Source: a virus. Taken from it: DNA of 64,000 nucleotides. Of this stretch, positions 22,853 to 30,324 are shown piece by piece; position 1 is the stretch's first letter, and every line of letters begins with the position of its first letter. The translations under genes were made by a program, and so were the position numbers. The stretch lies in the IMG/VR virus record IMGVR_UViG_3300020170_000001, positions 1 to 64,000 of that record. One strand, 5' to 3'. The notes under the pieces were generated by a model, which saw only the letters and a program-made list of their open reading frames with translations, searched no databases and was not told the DNA's origin.

Positions 22853-23350
22853 TCAGCGAGGGTCTCGGGGACCGCCTGATTCATCGGTCGGCGCGTCGAC
22901 GAAGGTGACCAAGTGCGGGGCCCGCTCGTAGAGTCGGGAGATCTGCCGGACCAGCCGCCGCCCGCGCCAGTTCAAGTCGTCGTAGGTGCACCACCAGGTG
23001 CCTGGTCGGGTGTGCGAGGTCCGGTAGAAGCGGTCGCTCGTGCCGAGCAGCATGGCGGCCAGCAGGGGCCGGGCCGCAAGGTTGTCGTCATACACCGTCG
23101 AGAACTGCGGGCTCACGACCGTCCGGGGATGGCAGTAGGCGGCGAGAACGTGATCGGCGTTCTCGGCGTGAATGAACCAGTCGGGGTGGCTGTCCTCGCG
23201 CTTGAGCAGCGACACACCCTGGTCGCGTACGGCGCGGCCGTAATCCACCAGCCAATAGGCGTACACGTAAGTCTGCCGGCCGTCAGCAATCTCGGCGTGC
23301 TGCTCAGATCGGCTCAGCCGGTGCCAGTCGATGTATCCCGTGTGGGTCAT
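22853..23350 (-). CDS. Hypothetical protein, 165 aa
   Basis: Soluble protein rich in Trp, Tyr and His (MTHTGYIDWHRLSRSEQHAE..., YVYAYWLVDYGRAVRDQG). The C-terminal part is basic. A 10-bp inverted repeat (22814-22823 and 22864-22873) overlaps its end. Function unknown. Confidence 0.6.
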   Translation of the reverse strand: MTHTGYIDWHRLSRSEQHAEIADGRQTYVYAYWLVDYGRAVRDQGVSLLKREDSHPDWFIHAENADHVLAAYCHPRTVVSPQFSTVYDDNLAARPLLAAMLLGTSDRFYRTSHTRPGTWWCTYDDLNWRGRRLVRQISRLYERAPHLVTFVDAPTDESGGPRDPR

Positions 23351-23428
23351 GCTGCCCCCGTCGAGCGGTGCGCGTCCCCCGGGTTGCGGCCCTGCGCTCT
23401 GGGACCAAGCGTATTCGAGGTCGGGGGC

Positions 23429-23707
23429 TTACTGGGCGGCGGCTTCGAGTACCTTGCGGCAGGCGAGCCGGTAGTAGGGCCCAACGGCCGGGTGCCGGTA
23501 GAGCGGCGTTCCACAGATGCATTCCTTCGGCGGGCTCATCCGGGTGATCTCCACCCGGGCCGCGCTCGCGACCAACCAGTCCGAGCCAGCTGCTGCGGCG
23601 AATATGGTTTCGGCCGCCGCCAGGTTCGCCAACTCGCTCGTGGTGGCCCGTGATGCGACAGGAGTCTGTTGTTCGGTGACGGGCCCGGCAGGTTCGATGA
23701 TGTCCAT
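23429..23707 (-). CDS. Hypothetical protein, 92 aa
   Basis: ATG 23705-23707 is preferred. The earlier M codons fall in an AT-richer promoter-like stretch (TGATAC). The product has a long helix (ELANLAAAETIFAAAAGSDW) and ECICGTPLYRHP, a possible Cys pair. Function unknown. Confidence 0.5.
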   Translation of the reverse strand: MDIIEPAGPVTEQQTPVASRATTSELANLAAAETIFAAAAGSDWLVASAARVEITRMSPPKECICGTPLYRHPAVGPYYRLACRKVLEAAAQ

Positions 23708-23972
23708 GCGAAGTATCATGCATGGCTGGCTTGACCAGTGCAAACGCACTATCCACAGTGGAGCCTTCTCGGCGCTGGGGTGCTACGTGCGCGAGCAGCC
23801 GGCGAACGGCGCAGTGCAGCCGGCTCGGGTGTTTCTTACGTGCGCGAGTGCACGTACCGGTGCGGGCTGCCCGTCGACGGACCGGTCTCCGCCCGGCCAG
23901 GTAACGATTGCATAACGGCTAGTGGCGGGTGGGCCGACAGGCGGCCACGGCGTGCGCCCGGCGGAGCGGTGC

Positions 23973-24009
23973 GCGTGGGGCCGCATGCCCCCGGTTTGCG
24001 GCCCCACGC
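23973..24009 (-). terminator. Strong hairpin directly after a tRNA
   Basis: A perfect 13-bp stem (GCGTGGGGCCGCA and its complement) with an 11-nt loop begins 3 nt downstream of the tRNA-like gene at 24012-24097. The rest of 23750-23972 shows no convincing gene. Confidence 0.75.
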
Positions 24010-24011
24010 TG

Positions 24012-24097
24012 TGGGGATGGCCGGACTCGAACCGGCAATCTCTGCGATTTTCCAGCGCTAGTCAGTCGCAACACTCTGTCCTTTGAGCTACACCCCC
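24012..24097 (-). tRNA. tRNA with enlarged anticodon loop, Phe(GAA)-like
   Basis: Acceptor GGGGGTG (24097-24091) pairs with CATCCCC (24019-24013), D arm GCTC-AAAGGACA-GAGT, variable loop AGATT and T arm GCCGG-TTCGAGT-CCGGC are all normal. The anticodon stem TTGCG/CGCAG encloses 20 nt instead of 7. Removing 11 nt (ACTAGCGCTGG or GACTAGCGCTG) leaves CTGAAAA inside an extra A-T pair, the usual tRNA-Phe loop with A73 agreeing. The extra pair makes a 6-bp stem, so the identity is tentative. Confidence 0.65.
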
Positions 24098-24098
24098 G

Positions 24099-24141
24099 AT
24101 GCGCGCAGGACGGGAGCAGTCGGAAGCCGTCCTGCGCGCAT
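24099..24141 (-). terminator. Strong terminator hairpin before a tRNA
   Basis: A perfect 15-bp stem (ATGCGCGCAGGACGG and its complement) with a 13-nt loop lies 36 bp after the 24178 stop and only 1 nt before the tRNA-like gene, which is thus bracketed by hairpins. Confidence 0.8.
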
Positions 24142-24177
24142 CGTCTTTACCCGCCGGCTTGCTTGCGGATACAGCCG

Positions 24178-24477
24178 TCACCCGTTCGGGTCGAGATGCT
24201 CGTGGTTCGGGCAGAGGTGCAAGTTCCAGGCGATATCCAGCCAGCTCCGGTCGAGCTTCCCATTCACCCACCAGTCGTAGCTCTCGTGCCCGATGGTGCT
24301 GTGGGCGATCACGGCGTCGATGAGGTCGCTGGTTGTCAGATCCGAGAGGACGGCGCAGGCTGCACAGCATTCCGTACAACAGCCAAAGTTAAATTTGCCT
24401 TCGAGCAGGTCCTGCTTATGCGGCAGGTTGTTGATGGCGGCGATGACCAGCGCAGCTTGTTGTTCAGGCGTCAGCAT
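24178..24477 (-). CDS. Cys-rich hypothetical protein, 99 aa
   Basis: The Cys cluster FGCCTECCAACAVL at about residues 32-45 and HLCPNHEH near the end could bind metal. ATG 24475-24477 has AGGAAG 6 nt upstream. A GTG one codon before is possible. It is the last gene of a coupled operon running from 27110. Function unknown. Confidence 0.6.
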   Translation of the reverse strand: MLTPEQQAALVIAAINNLPHKQDLLEGKFNFGCCTECCAACAVLSDLTTSDLIDAVIAHSTIGHESYDWWVNGKLDRSWLDIAWNLHLCPNHEHLDPNG

Positions 24478-24658
24478 CACGACTTCCTTGTACGAGAACC
24501 AGCAGGTAGAGCAGCTGAACGATCCGCCACACCCCGAGCGCGGTGATGCCGGCGAGTCCGACCAAGATGCCCTGCTCGGCCCGGACGTAGCCGGCCACGC
24601 TCGCCAGCGCGAGGATGTATAGGAACTCCCACCAGCGCAGCGCCGCGGTGACCTTCAC
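24464..24658 (-). CDS. Small membrane protein, 64 aa
   Basis: Two hydrophobic segments (FLYILALASVAGYV and ILVGLAGITALGVW...LLYLLVLV) fill most of the protein. The GTG at 24656-24658 follows GAGGAGGCTCC and overlaps the upstream stop (GTGA). Function unknown. Confidence 0.6.
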   Translation of the reverse strand: MKVTAALRWWEFLYILALASVAGYVRAEQGILVGLAGITALGVWRIVQLLYLLVLVQGSRDADA

Positions 24659-24861
24659 GGAGCCTCCTCGGGCTCGGGCTCGGGCGAGCTCATCAGCATC
24701 CACTGGGACCTGAGCAGCCCGTCGAGCCGCTGCAGGAGGCTATGGCCGGCGAGACACTCGTCGCCGTCCAGGTCCAGGATGTAATGGCGGGGATTGCGAC
24801 CCTCCAGGCCGGCGAGGAACATGCAGGCCAGCTTTTCTTTCGTCTCCCGCGCGATATTCAT
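24655..24861 (-). CDS. Hypothetical protein, 68 aa
   Basis: ATG 24859-24861 overlaps the upstream stop (ATGA). The product (MNIARETKEKLACMFLAGL...) ends with an acidic SSPEPEPEEAP tail. Function unknown. Confidence 0.55.
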   Translation of the reverse strand: MNIARETKEKLACMFLAGLEGRNPRHYILDLDGDECLAGHSLLQRLDGLLRSQWMLMSSPEPEPEEAP

Positions 24862-25112
24862 GCCGCGGTCTCGGTCGGCACCGGCCACAACGCCCGCACC
24901 CGGTCGATCTCGTCCTGGATCTCTTCGATGATCTTCTTCGCCATGGTGTGCAGCTTGACGGTGATGATCGCCGCGATCAGCGCCGGGTCGAGCTTCGCGA
25001 GTTGGTGGCCGCGCACGACGATGATGTACTCATCCGGAGCCCAGCCTCGCCGTTCGGCGTACCGGCGGGCGATCCGGTGCGGACCTGCGATGACACGGTA
25101 TTGACGGTTCAT
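24858..25112 (-). CDS. Hypothetical protein, 84 aa
   Basis: Basic N-terminal half (MNRQYRVIAGPHRIARRYAE) and a helical C-terminal half (KKIIEEIQDEIDRVRALW). ATGA overlap with the upstream gene. Function unknown. Confidence 0.6.
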   Translation of the reverse strand: MNRQYRVIAGPHRIARRYAERRGWAPDEYIIVVRGHQLAKLDPALIAAIITVKLHTMAKKIIEEIQDEIDRVRALWPVPTETAA

Positions 25113-25372
25113 CGTTCCTCCTTGAACGTACCCCGGGGCCAGACGACCGGCTCACCGACCGGCTCATGATTGCGAAACTGCTGTCGATACATCAGGCCAT
25201 CCTCGCCGCGGGCTATGCGCGAGAAGTTGCCGTGCACGACGATATCGTCGATCCGGCGGTCTATTTCGGCGGAGAAGTGCTTGCAGCCGCACGGACAGGC
25301 CCAGGCGTCCAGGACGCTCGCGCTGGGCGTGGAGTGCACCGGGCAGCGAGGTACCTCCTCCTGGCCGGTCAT
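25109..25372 (-). CDS. Hypothetical protein with Cys cluster, 87 aa
   Basis: RCPVHS and ACPCGCKHFS motifs in the first 40 residues suggest a zinc ribbon. ATG 25370-25372 is set by GGAGC upstream and the overlap with the 25369-25530 stop. Function unknown. Confidence 0.55.
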   Translation of the reverse strand: MTGQEEVPRCPVHSTPSASVLDAWACPCGCKHFSAEIDRRIDDIVVHGNFSRIARGEDGLMYRQQFRNHEPVGEPVVWPRGTFKEER

Positions 25373-25530
25373 GCCAGGGCTCCGGCACCGGGACACCAGA
25401 ACTTCAAGATCTGATTCCCGCGAGCCAGCCGATATCCAGCGCGGGCGGATACCGGAATCTGCATCTGCCAGGGGTGCGGGTCGTGCTGGTGGCCGTCCCT
25501 ACAGGATCGGCGTTTCTCCTTCTGCGCCAT
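25369..25530 (-). CDS. Small basic protein, 53 aa
   Basis: ATG 25528-25530 follows GGAGGAAAACAGCG. The product (MAQKEKRRSCRDGHQHDPHP...) has a single pair of Cys and several His. It overlaps the upstream gene by 32 nt and the downstream one by ATGA. Function unknown. Confidence 0.5.
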   Translation of the reverse strand: MAQKEKRRSCRDGHQHDPHPWQMQIPVSARAGYRLARGNQILKFWCPGAGALA

Positions 25531-25777
25531 CGCTGTTTTCCTCCGCCTTGACATCGTGATACTCGTGGCAGTGGTACCGATTCAATGCACCCGGGTTGCG
25601 GTCTTCCCAGGCCTGCGGTGTCCGACCGGTCAGCGTGACCAAGAGCAGCGGACACTCCCGCTCGTGGACGCATTCCTCGCACCAGATCGCCGACCACGAC
25701 TCGAATTCGTATCCGTCGGCGAACGGGATTCTCTTTTCGGCCCTAGCAAGCTCGTCAACGAAACTCAGTAGAGCCAT
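25499..25777 (-). CDS. Hypothetical protein with Cys/His cluster, 92 aa
   Basis: CEECVHEREC (about residues 33-42) and YHCHEYH (about 68-74) suggest a zinc-binding fold. GGAGGCGACC precedes the ATG. The C-terminus is acidic. Function unknown. Confidence 0.6.
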   Translation of the reverse strand: MALLSFVDELARAEKRIPFADGYEFESWSAIWCEECVHERECPLLLVTLTGRTPQAWEDRNPGALNRYHCHEYHDVKAEENSDGAEGETPIL

Positions 25778-26235
25778 GGTCGCCTCCGCGCGTCCAGCCG
25801 GGCGATTGTCCAGCGTGGTCGGAAGGCCCGCTCGGCGATGGCTGACCAGGACCAGCCCACCTTCTGGTGCTCTTGCAGGAACGCGAGCAGGGCGACGCCG
25901 CGCCGGTCGATCCGGGTCAGCGCAATATTGCGGGATCGGGCGATCTTCACGCCCGGGTGCAGGACCTCGCCGATCTCGTACTCGGTGTCCAGGTCCTTGA
26001 GCACGTCAACCGGGTAGCCCAGTTCGACCAGCACGGTGGCGGCCAGCCCGGTTGCCGCGCCGTCGCGGAAGTACCGCGGGAACCGGCAGCCTTTGCTCCC
26101 GCACAGCTTGCTCCATGCGCAGACCGGCTCGGGGTCCTCGATCAGGTCGGGCCGGTGAAAGGTGACCAGGTTCAGTGCGCCGTGCACCATGTCCACGGTG
26201 ATCTGTTGTCGGCGCAGCAGGGTGTCATCGGACAC
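25765..26235 (-). CDS. Hypothetical protein, 156 aa
   Basis: Features include VCAWSKLCGSKGCRFPRYF (possible metal site) and a helical C-terminal region ending in basic residues (ARLDARRRPWLY). GTG 26233-26235 has GGAGACCTCC upstream. It overlaps both neighbours. Function unknown. Confidence 0.6.
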   Translation of the reverse strand: MSDDTLLRRQQITVDMVHGALNLVTFHRPDLIEDPEPVCAWSKLCGSKGCRFPRYFRDGAATGLAATVLVELGYPVDVLKDLDTEYEIGEVLHPGVKIARSRNIALTRIDRRGVALLAFLQEHQKVGWSWSAIAERAFRPRWTIARLDARRRPWLY

Positions 26236-26488
26236 GGAGGTCTCCTCGCAGCGCGGCCTTGCGCAGCCACGCCAGTTGCAGCACGAGTTGGCGGGCCCCC
26301 TCGAAACTGGAGCAGCGCATCAGCGGCTCGTAGCGGCCGTCGTTGGTCCAGCGCCAGATCCGCCACGGGAACTGCTCGTTTTGCTCCTTCCGAATCCGCC
26401 ACACCGGCCAAATGAGGAAGCAGTCACAGGTGTCCCACTCGCCGGTCGTCCAGACCTGGCACATCGCGGGATGAATAAGTGCGTTCAA
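26225..26488 (-). CDS. Trp-rich hypothetical protein, up to 87 aa
   Basis: WTTGEWDTCDCFLIWPVWRI then FPWRIWRW is strikingly Trp-rich. A TTG at 26486-26488 overlaps the upstream stop and has TAAAGAG before it. ATG 26464 is the alternative start. Function unknown. Confidence 0.5.
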   Translation of the reverse strand: MNALIHPAMCQVWTTGEWDTCDCFLIWPVWRIRKEQNEQFPWRIWRWTNDGRYEPLMRCSSFEGARQLVLQLAWLRKAALRGDLRVR

Positions 26489-26910
26489 CTCTTTACCGTT
26501 CTCGAAAATAACTGGGCACGAACATCTTCGGTTCGCGCCAGATCAGTAAGCCCTGCCGCGACCAGGCACACCGTCAGGTCCCGCTTCAGCGAGATCTCCG
26601 TGACGTCTCCGGTGATCCACGTGGAGGTCTTCCTGTCCCCGCCGGTCCACGCCTCGATGTGGGTGCTGCCGTTGGAGCAGAAGTCGACGTGGAACCCGCA
26701 GTTGCGGCCTCCGACGAACCAGACCGCGCCGCGCCGGATCCGGTCCCCGCCCTGGTCCTCGAAGTGTTCCCGCGGCAGCAGGGTGGGGCCGACTTCCAGT
26801 CGCGGTTCGCCCAGCCCCAGCATGGGAATCTTCATGGAGATGACGTCGAACATCGGGCTGAGGCTGGCGACCCAGCGCAGGGCCTTCGCCCGGCGGGCTC
26901 GGGAGATCAA
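26485..26910 (-). CDS. Hypothetical protein, 141 aa
   Basis: TTG 26908-26910 overlaps the upstream stop and follows GAGGAAGAACG. The product has beta-rich segments (GAVWFVGGRNCGFHVDF, THIEAWTGGDRKTSTWITG). The longer frame to 27054 is shadow. Function unknown. Confidence 0.5.
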   Translation of the reverse strand: MISRARRAKALRWVASLSPMFDVISMKIPMLGLGEPRLEVGPTLLPREHFEDQGGDRIRRGAVWFVGGRNCGFHVDFCSNGSTHIEAWTGGDRKTSTWITGDVTEISLKRDLTVCLVAAGLTDLARTEDVRAQLFSRTVKS

Positions 26911-27110
26911 CGTTCTTCCTCGACCCGCATGACGACCCGGAAGATCCGCGGCGTCACGTTCCGGCCCTCGAAGCGATACCGGCTCCCACCAAGATTGACG
27001 ATCTTGTACTGGGTGTCGTGCTTCGCATCGTATTCCGTGTAGCCGGGCAACCACTCCTGCAACGTGTCGTCGACGATCTCGGACACTTCCCCGACGGTTA
27101 ATTCCTTCAC
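26907..27110 (-). CDS. Hypothetical protein, 67 aa
   Basis: First gene of the coupled operon that ends at 24178. GTG start at 27108-27110 without a strong ribosome site. The product (MKELTVGEVSEIVDDTLQEW...) has a helix then beta strands. Function unknown. Confidence 0.5.
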   Translation of the reverse strand: MKELTVGEVSEIVDDTLQEWLPGYTEYDAKHDTQYKIVNLGGSRYRFEGRNVTPRIFRVVMRVEEER

Positions 27111-27454
27111 ATCGGGACTAACGGGTCTCGCCTGTTATCCGTCACGGCCTGCCCACGGACGTCCCCCTGCCAAAGGCCCGGTCTGGTCGCCGGAGCCGCC
27201 ATCAAAGCAGCGCTCGGCATCCTGGCACAGAGTGACCGAGATAGACGATCCTCTTCGCGGAGTGACGCAAAGTCATGCCCAAAACCTCAAAAATTCCTGG
27301 TCCCGCCGAGCCCCCGGAGGCCCAATTTTCGTTCCCTTAGTTATCACTGTGGAAAGAGGCGAATGAACAGTTGTTCTTACAAACGAGTGGATCATGAAAA
27401 GGTTACGGCAAGGAGCGCAACTACTTTCCGTTACCCTCCTGGCCGGTAATGCCC
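27111..27454. other. AT-richer intergenic region, likely promoter
   Basis: The 344 bp are AT-richer between about 27270 and 27440, with TAAGAACAAC and GTGATAACTAAGG on the minus strand, the direction of the next operon. A 40-codon minus-strand frame at 27273-27395 has no ribosome site. I read the region as promoter DNA. Confidence 0.4.
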
Positions 27455-27772
27455 TCAGTACTGATCGCGGAGCGTGCCTGCGTCCTCCGCCTCGAACTGC
27501 GAACGGGTCAGGGTCCGGATCCGATGGTGGTCGCGGACGCGCCCCAGATCCCAACTGCCGACCTCGGCATAGGCCGTGGCGCAGCCGCCTTTGGCGGAGG
27601 CCAGCATCCGGGCGATCTGTTCTTCGGCGGCGGCTCTCCTGGACTTCGGAAAGGACGCCAACGCGAGATGGTTTCTGAGAGTCTCAGCTTCGTAGGCGAG
27701 AGCGGATCGCAAAAGGAAGATCTCGTCGAGAGCGCGCCCGTAGTGGCGCAGCATCCAGTCAGGATCGGTCAT
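27455..27772 (-). CDS. Hypothetical protein, 105 aa
   Basis: ATG 27770-27772 has GAGG 9 nt upstream. Helical protein (MTDPDWMLRHYGRALDEIFL..., SRRAAAEEQIARMLASAKGG). The ORF upstream of this ATG is shadow of the zinc-ribbon gene at 27783-27953. Function unknown. Confidence 0.55.
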   Translation of the reverse strand: MTDPDWMLRHYGRALDEIFLLRSALAYEAETLRNHLALASFPKSRRAAAEEQIARMLASAKGGCATAYAEVGSWDLGRVRDHHRIRTLTRSQFEAEDAGTLRDQY

Positions 27773-27782
27773 GCGCCGTACC

Positions 27783-27953
27783 TCAGCGCCGCGGTGTCGA
27801 CCCACCAGCCAGTACAAGGGCACTGGCCGGGCATTGCGCCAACGGCATGACCCGGTCGGGGTGCTGGGGAACAACCAGCGTGTTCTCCGCGGTCTCGGAG
27901 CACACGATGATCAGTTCCCCGCACGTGGGGCAGATGATCGGCATGGCGTCCAT
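27783..27953 (-). CDS. Small zinc-ribbon protein, 56 aa
   Basis: The product begins MDAMPIICPTCGELIIVCSE and later has MPLAQCPAS, an arrangement typical of a short zinc ribbon. It has better coding character than the overlapping 70-codon frame. The ribosome site is weak. Function unknown. Confidence 0.55.
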   Translation of the reverse strand: MDAMPIICPTCGELIIVCSETAENTLVVPQHPDRVMPLAQCPASALVLAGGSTPRR

Positions 27954-28048
27954 GATTCAAAGATGGCAGAACGTGAAGCATGTGTGCAACTTTCGTTTAC
28001 GGGTGAACCGCCACCCGGCTTCCGATTTGGATCTGTTTTACTGACTCG

Positions 28049-28321
28049 ATGACGATGCCGAGCACCTGTTTCGCCGGCCGAGTGGTCTTCGCCGGGCCCC
28101 ATCTCGATCCGGAGCTCAACTGGGACCGACCGTGCCCGATCCCACCCGAGTGCATGGTGCCGACCCAGCCGCCGATGTACTTCTGCTGCCAGCACTACGA
28201 CGCCGTCATGAATCACCTGTATGCCACCTTCGATCGGATGGGCTTCGTCGATCACAGAATCCTTGCCGGGCCACCGGACGAATTCGACAGGATGATCGAA
28301 CGGCTACGGCAGGATCAGTGA
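28049..28321 (+). CDS. Hypothetical protein, 90 aa
   Basis: Plus-strand gene divergent from 27953. The ATG follows TTTTACTGACTCG with no ribosome site, so it may be nearly leaderless. A second ATG is two codons in. The product has YFCCQHYDAVMNHLY, with possible metal ligands. It converges on and overlaps the next minus-strand gene by 18 bp. Function unknown. Confidence 0.55.
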   Translation: MTMPSTCFAGRVVFAGPHLDPELNWDRPCPIPPECMVPTQPPMYFCCQHYDAVMNHLYATFDRMGFVDHRILAGPPDEFDRMIERLRQDQ

Positions 28322-28534
28322 ACGCCGCAGAGCGCTGACGCGGACCTCGATGCGCCGCGTGCGCCATGTGCTCGTCGCGGTCGGCCGTTGCTCGCCGTCG
28401 AGCACGACCCAGCCTTCCTGGATCTCGCCGACGGTCAGGAGCATGAATTCGATCCGGCCGCCACCACTACGGTGGTCGCCCTTCGCGATGTTCAGGACCA
28501 TCCCCGCGCCGAGCATGACTCCCCCGAGTTCCAT
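28304..28534 (-). CDS. Hypothetical beta-rich protein, 76 aa
   Basis: ATG 28532-28534 has CGGAGAG upstream. The product (MELGGVMLGAGMVLNIAKGD..., IEFMLLTVGEIQEGWVVLDG) looks like a small beta barrel ending in a basic tail. Function unknown. Confidence 0.55.
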   Translation of the reverse strand: MELGGVMLGAGMVLNIAKGDHRSGGGRIEFMLLTVGEIQEGWVVLDGEQRPTATSTWRTRRIEVRVSALRRSLILP

Positions 28535-28559
28535 GATGGCTCTCCGTTCGTCTACCGCG

Positions 28560-28964
28560 TTACTGGTCCGAACGTCCGACCCCGGGCGGAGACACGGTCG
28601 GCTCAGCGGGTTCCGCTGTCCGTGTATCGGCGGCAGGCGCATCAGCGGGGTCAAGGAAGCGGCCGACATTGACCAGCAGGGTCCGCAGCCGGATTCGCCC
28701 GTCCTCCAGCTCCTGGACGCCCTCGATGAGCACGTATTCGGTTGCCGCGCCGTCATCCTTGTCACCCGGAAGGATGACGTAGCCACCTACCCAGGTGACA
28801 CGCACCTCGATCGGCGCAGGGGTCAGCCACGAGTCGTCGTAGAGATACTCCCCCGACTGCAGCTCCAGTCGGTCGCCCTTGGCCAGGACCGTGTCGCCAA
28901 TCAGCACCTGCTCATCGCCCATGTCTCGCAAGGGCATCGTCATGGTGCGATCCTCTGTCGACAT
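28560..28964 (-). CDS. Hypothetical protein, 134 aa
   Basis: A beta-rich N-terminal domain (VLIGDTVLAKGDRLELQSGE..., IEVRVTWVGGYVIL) is followed by a disordered Pro/Ala tail. CCGGAGGCCATT precedes the ATG. Function unknown. Confidence 0.6.
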   Translation of the reverse strand: MSTEDRTMTMPLRDMGDEQVLIGDTVLAKGDRLELQSGEYLYDDSWLTPAPIEVRVTWVGGYVILPGDKDDGAATEYVLIEGVQELEDGRIRLRTLLVNVGRFLDPADAPAADTRTAEPAEPTVSPPGVGRSDQ

Positions 28965-29115
28965 AATGGCCTCCGGTGTGGATCAGCGGGTTGAGGAGCG
29001 CGGTGGCCTAGGGCCCTGGGGGAGCGATCGACCACCACGCTCCGGTGTAGCCTTGCTCTACGCTGCGTAAATCGGTACTCCTTGATCGTCCGGTTCCGTC
29101 CGGAAGTGAGCGGTG

Positions 29116-30324
29116 ATGGTCGACAGGTTCGGTGAGGCCTTGCGACAGTTGCGCAAGGACAGAGGGTGGTCTCTCGCCCAGCTGGCTCAGCATGTTCGCT
29201 GGTCGAAGTCGGTTCTCGCAGACATCGAGACCGGTCTACAACAGCCCAGCGTCGAGCAAGCCCTGGCGTGCGACCGCGTCTTCGAGACCTTTCCGATCTT
29301 GACGACCCTCTGCGGACTCGAACGGAAGGACGACGACGTGCGGCGCAGGGCATTGATGAGCGGGTTCGCAGCGGCCATGGGGGTCGGCGCGCTTACCTCC
29401 CTCGCCGCGTTCGCCGAGGTGATCCGCCTAGACGTTCAGGAGGCCGCCGGTATCGAACAGGACTGGGACGCCGAAATCCGATCCTTCCAACGCCGGCTGG
29501 TCACGGCACCGAGCGCGACCTTCGGCGATGAACTCCTGGCCTCGACGTTGACCGCCCGGCAACGGATGACCGAACGCCGCGACCCGGACGCGACCCGGGC
29601 CAGCGCGCACTTCGGCCTACTCTACGGCATCTGGATGGGCTACCTCGGCAACATCAACACCGGTCAAAACCAGTACCGGACCGCGGCGCTGCTGGCCGAG
29701 CGCAGCGGAGATCGCAACACGCAGGTGTACGTGCTGGCTCGCATCGCCTCCGGCGGTCCGTACCAGGGGTTGAGCCGCGCCGAGACCGAGAACAACATCG
29801 CGCAAGCCCTGGCCCTCGCCGGAGACCGCCCATCGACCGGAGCGCTGGAGGCGCATGCCGCCACCGTGCACCTCGCGGCGCTAACCGGTGACCTAGCCTC
29901 CGGCCGCAGCGCGATGCAGCGCATGCAGCAGTTGCTTGACCGGCTCGACGAGCCGCCGGACGAGCCGGCCCCGGCGCAGCGCACGGCGTCGTTCGCCGTC
30001 TACCTAGAGGGTCGGCTGGGCACGCTGAACGACGCTCAGCGGGCCATTGATCGGGCGCGCCCGCTGCTGGCTCCGCTCCCGCAGTGGCAAGAAGAGGCCC
30101 AGCTGTACTGGGCGTTGGCGTTGATCCGTCACGGCCTGGCCGAGGAAGGCCTTCAAACGGCGCTGGCGGCCGTGCGCAGCGTGCCGTACCCGATTCGCAC
30201 GCTGCGGCTTGGGGTCGACGACGTTCTGCGCACGCTGCCGCCGGGTTACCGTAGTGAGCTGAGCGAAGAGCTGCGGCAGCACGGCACCACCGGACCGAAG
30301 CCTTGGGAGTTGATCAGAGCATGA
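29116..30324 (+). CDS. XRE regulator with TPR-like sensor domain, 402 aa
   Basis: A Cro/CI-type HTH fills about residues 5-60 (FGEALRQLRKDRGWSLAQLA, then LADIETGLQQPSVEQALA). The remaining ~330 residues are helical repeats (LLYGIWMGYLGNINTGQNQY, AALLAERSGDRNTQVYVLAR). This architecture is common for chromosomal regulators of streptomycetes and relatives. It could act as repressor or modulate host genes. ATG 29116 follows a GTG that is also usable. It is coupled to the next gene. Confidence 0.75.
   Translation: MVDRFGEALRQLRKDRGWSLAQLAQHVRWSKSVLADIETGLQQPSVEQALACDRVFETFPILTTLCGLERKDDDVRRRALMSGFAAAMGVGALTSLAAFAEVIRLDVQEAAGIEQDWDAEIRSFQRRLVTAPSATFGDELLASTLTARQRMTERRDPDATRASAHFGLLYGIWMGYLGNINTGQNQYRTAALLAERSGDRNTQVYVLARIASGGPYQGLSRAETENNIAQALALAGDRPSTGALEAHAATVHLAALTGDLASGRSAMQRMQQLLDRLDEPPDEPAPAQRTASFAVYLEGRLGTLNDAQRAIDRARPLLAPLPQWQEEAQLYWALALIRHGLAEEGLQTALAAVRSVPYPIRTLRLGVDDVLRTLPPGYRSELSEELRQHGTTGPKPWELIRA

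Noticed and set aside
22795-22908. 37-codon plus-strand ORF with GAGGGCGGG upstream
   Set aside because: It lies antisense to the end of a better supported gene, and its Arg/Pro-rich sequence looks like shadow.
27273-27395. 40-codon minus-strand ORF in the AT-rich gap
   Set aside because: No ribosome site and a promoter-like context. Kept as intergenic.
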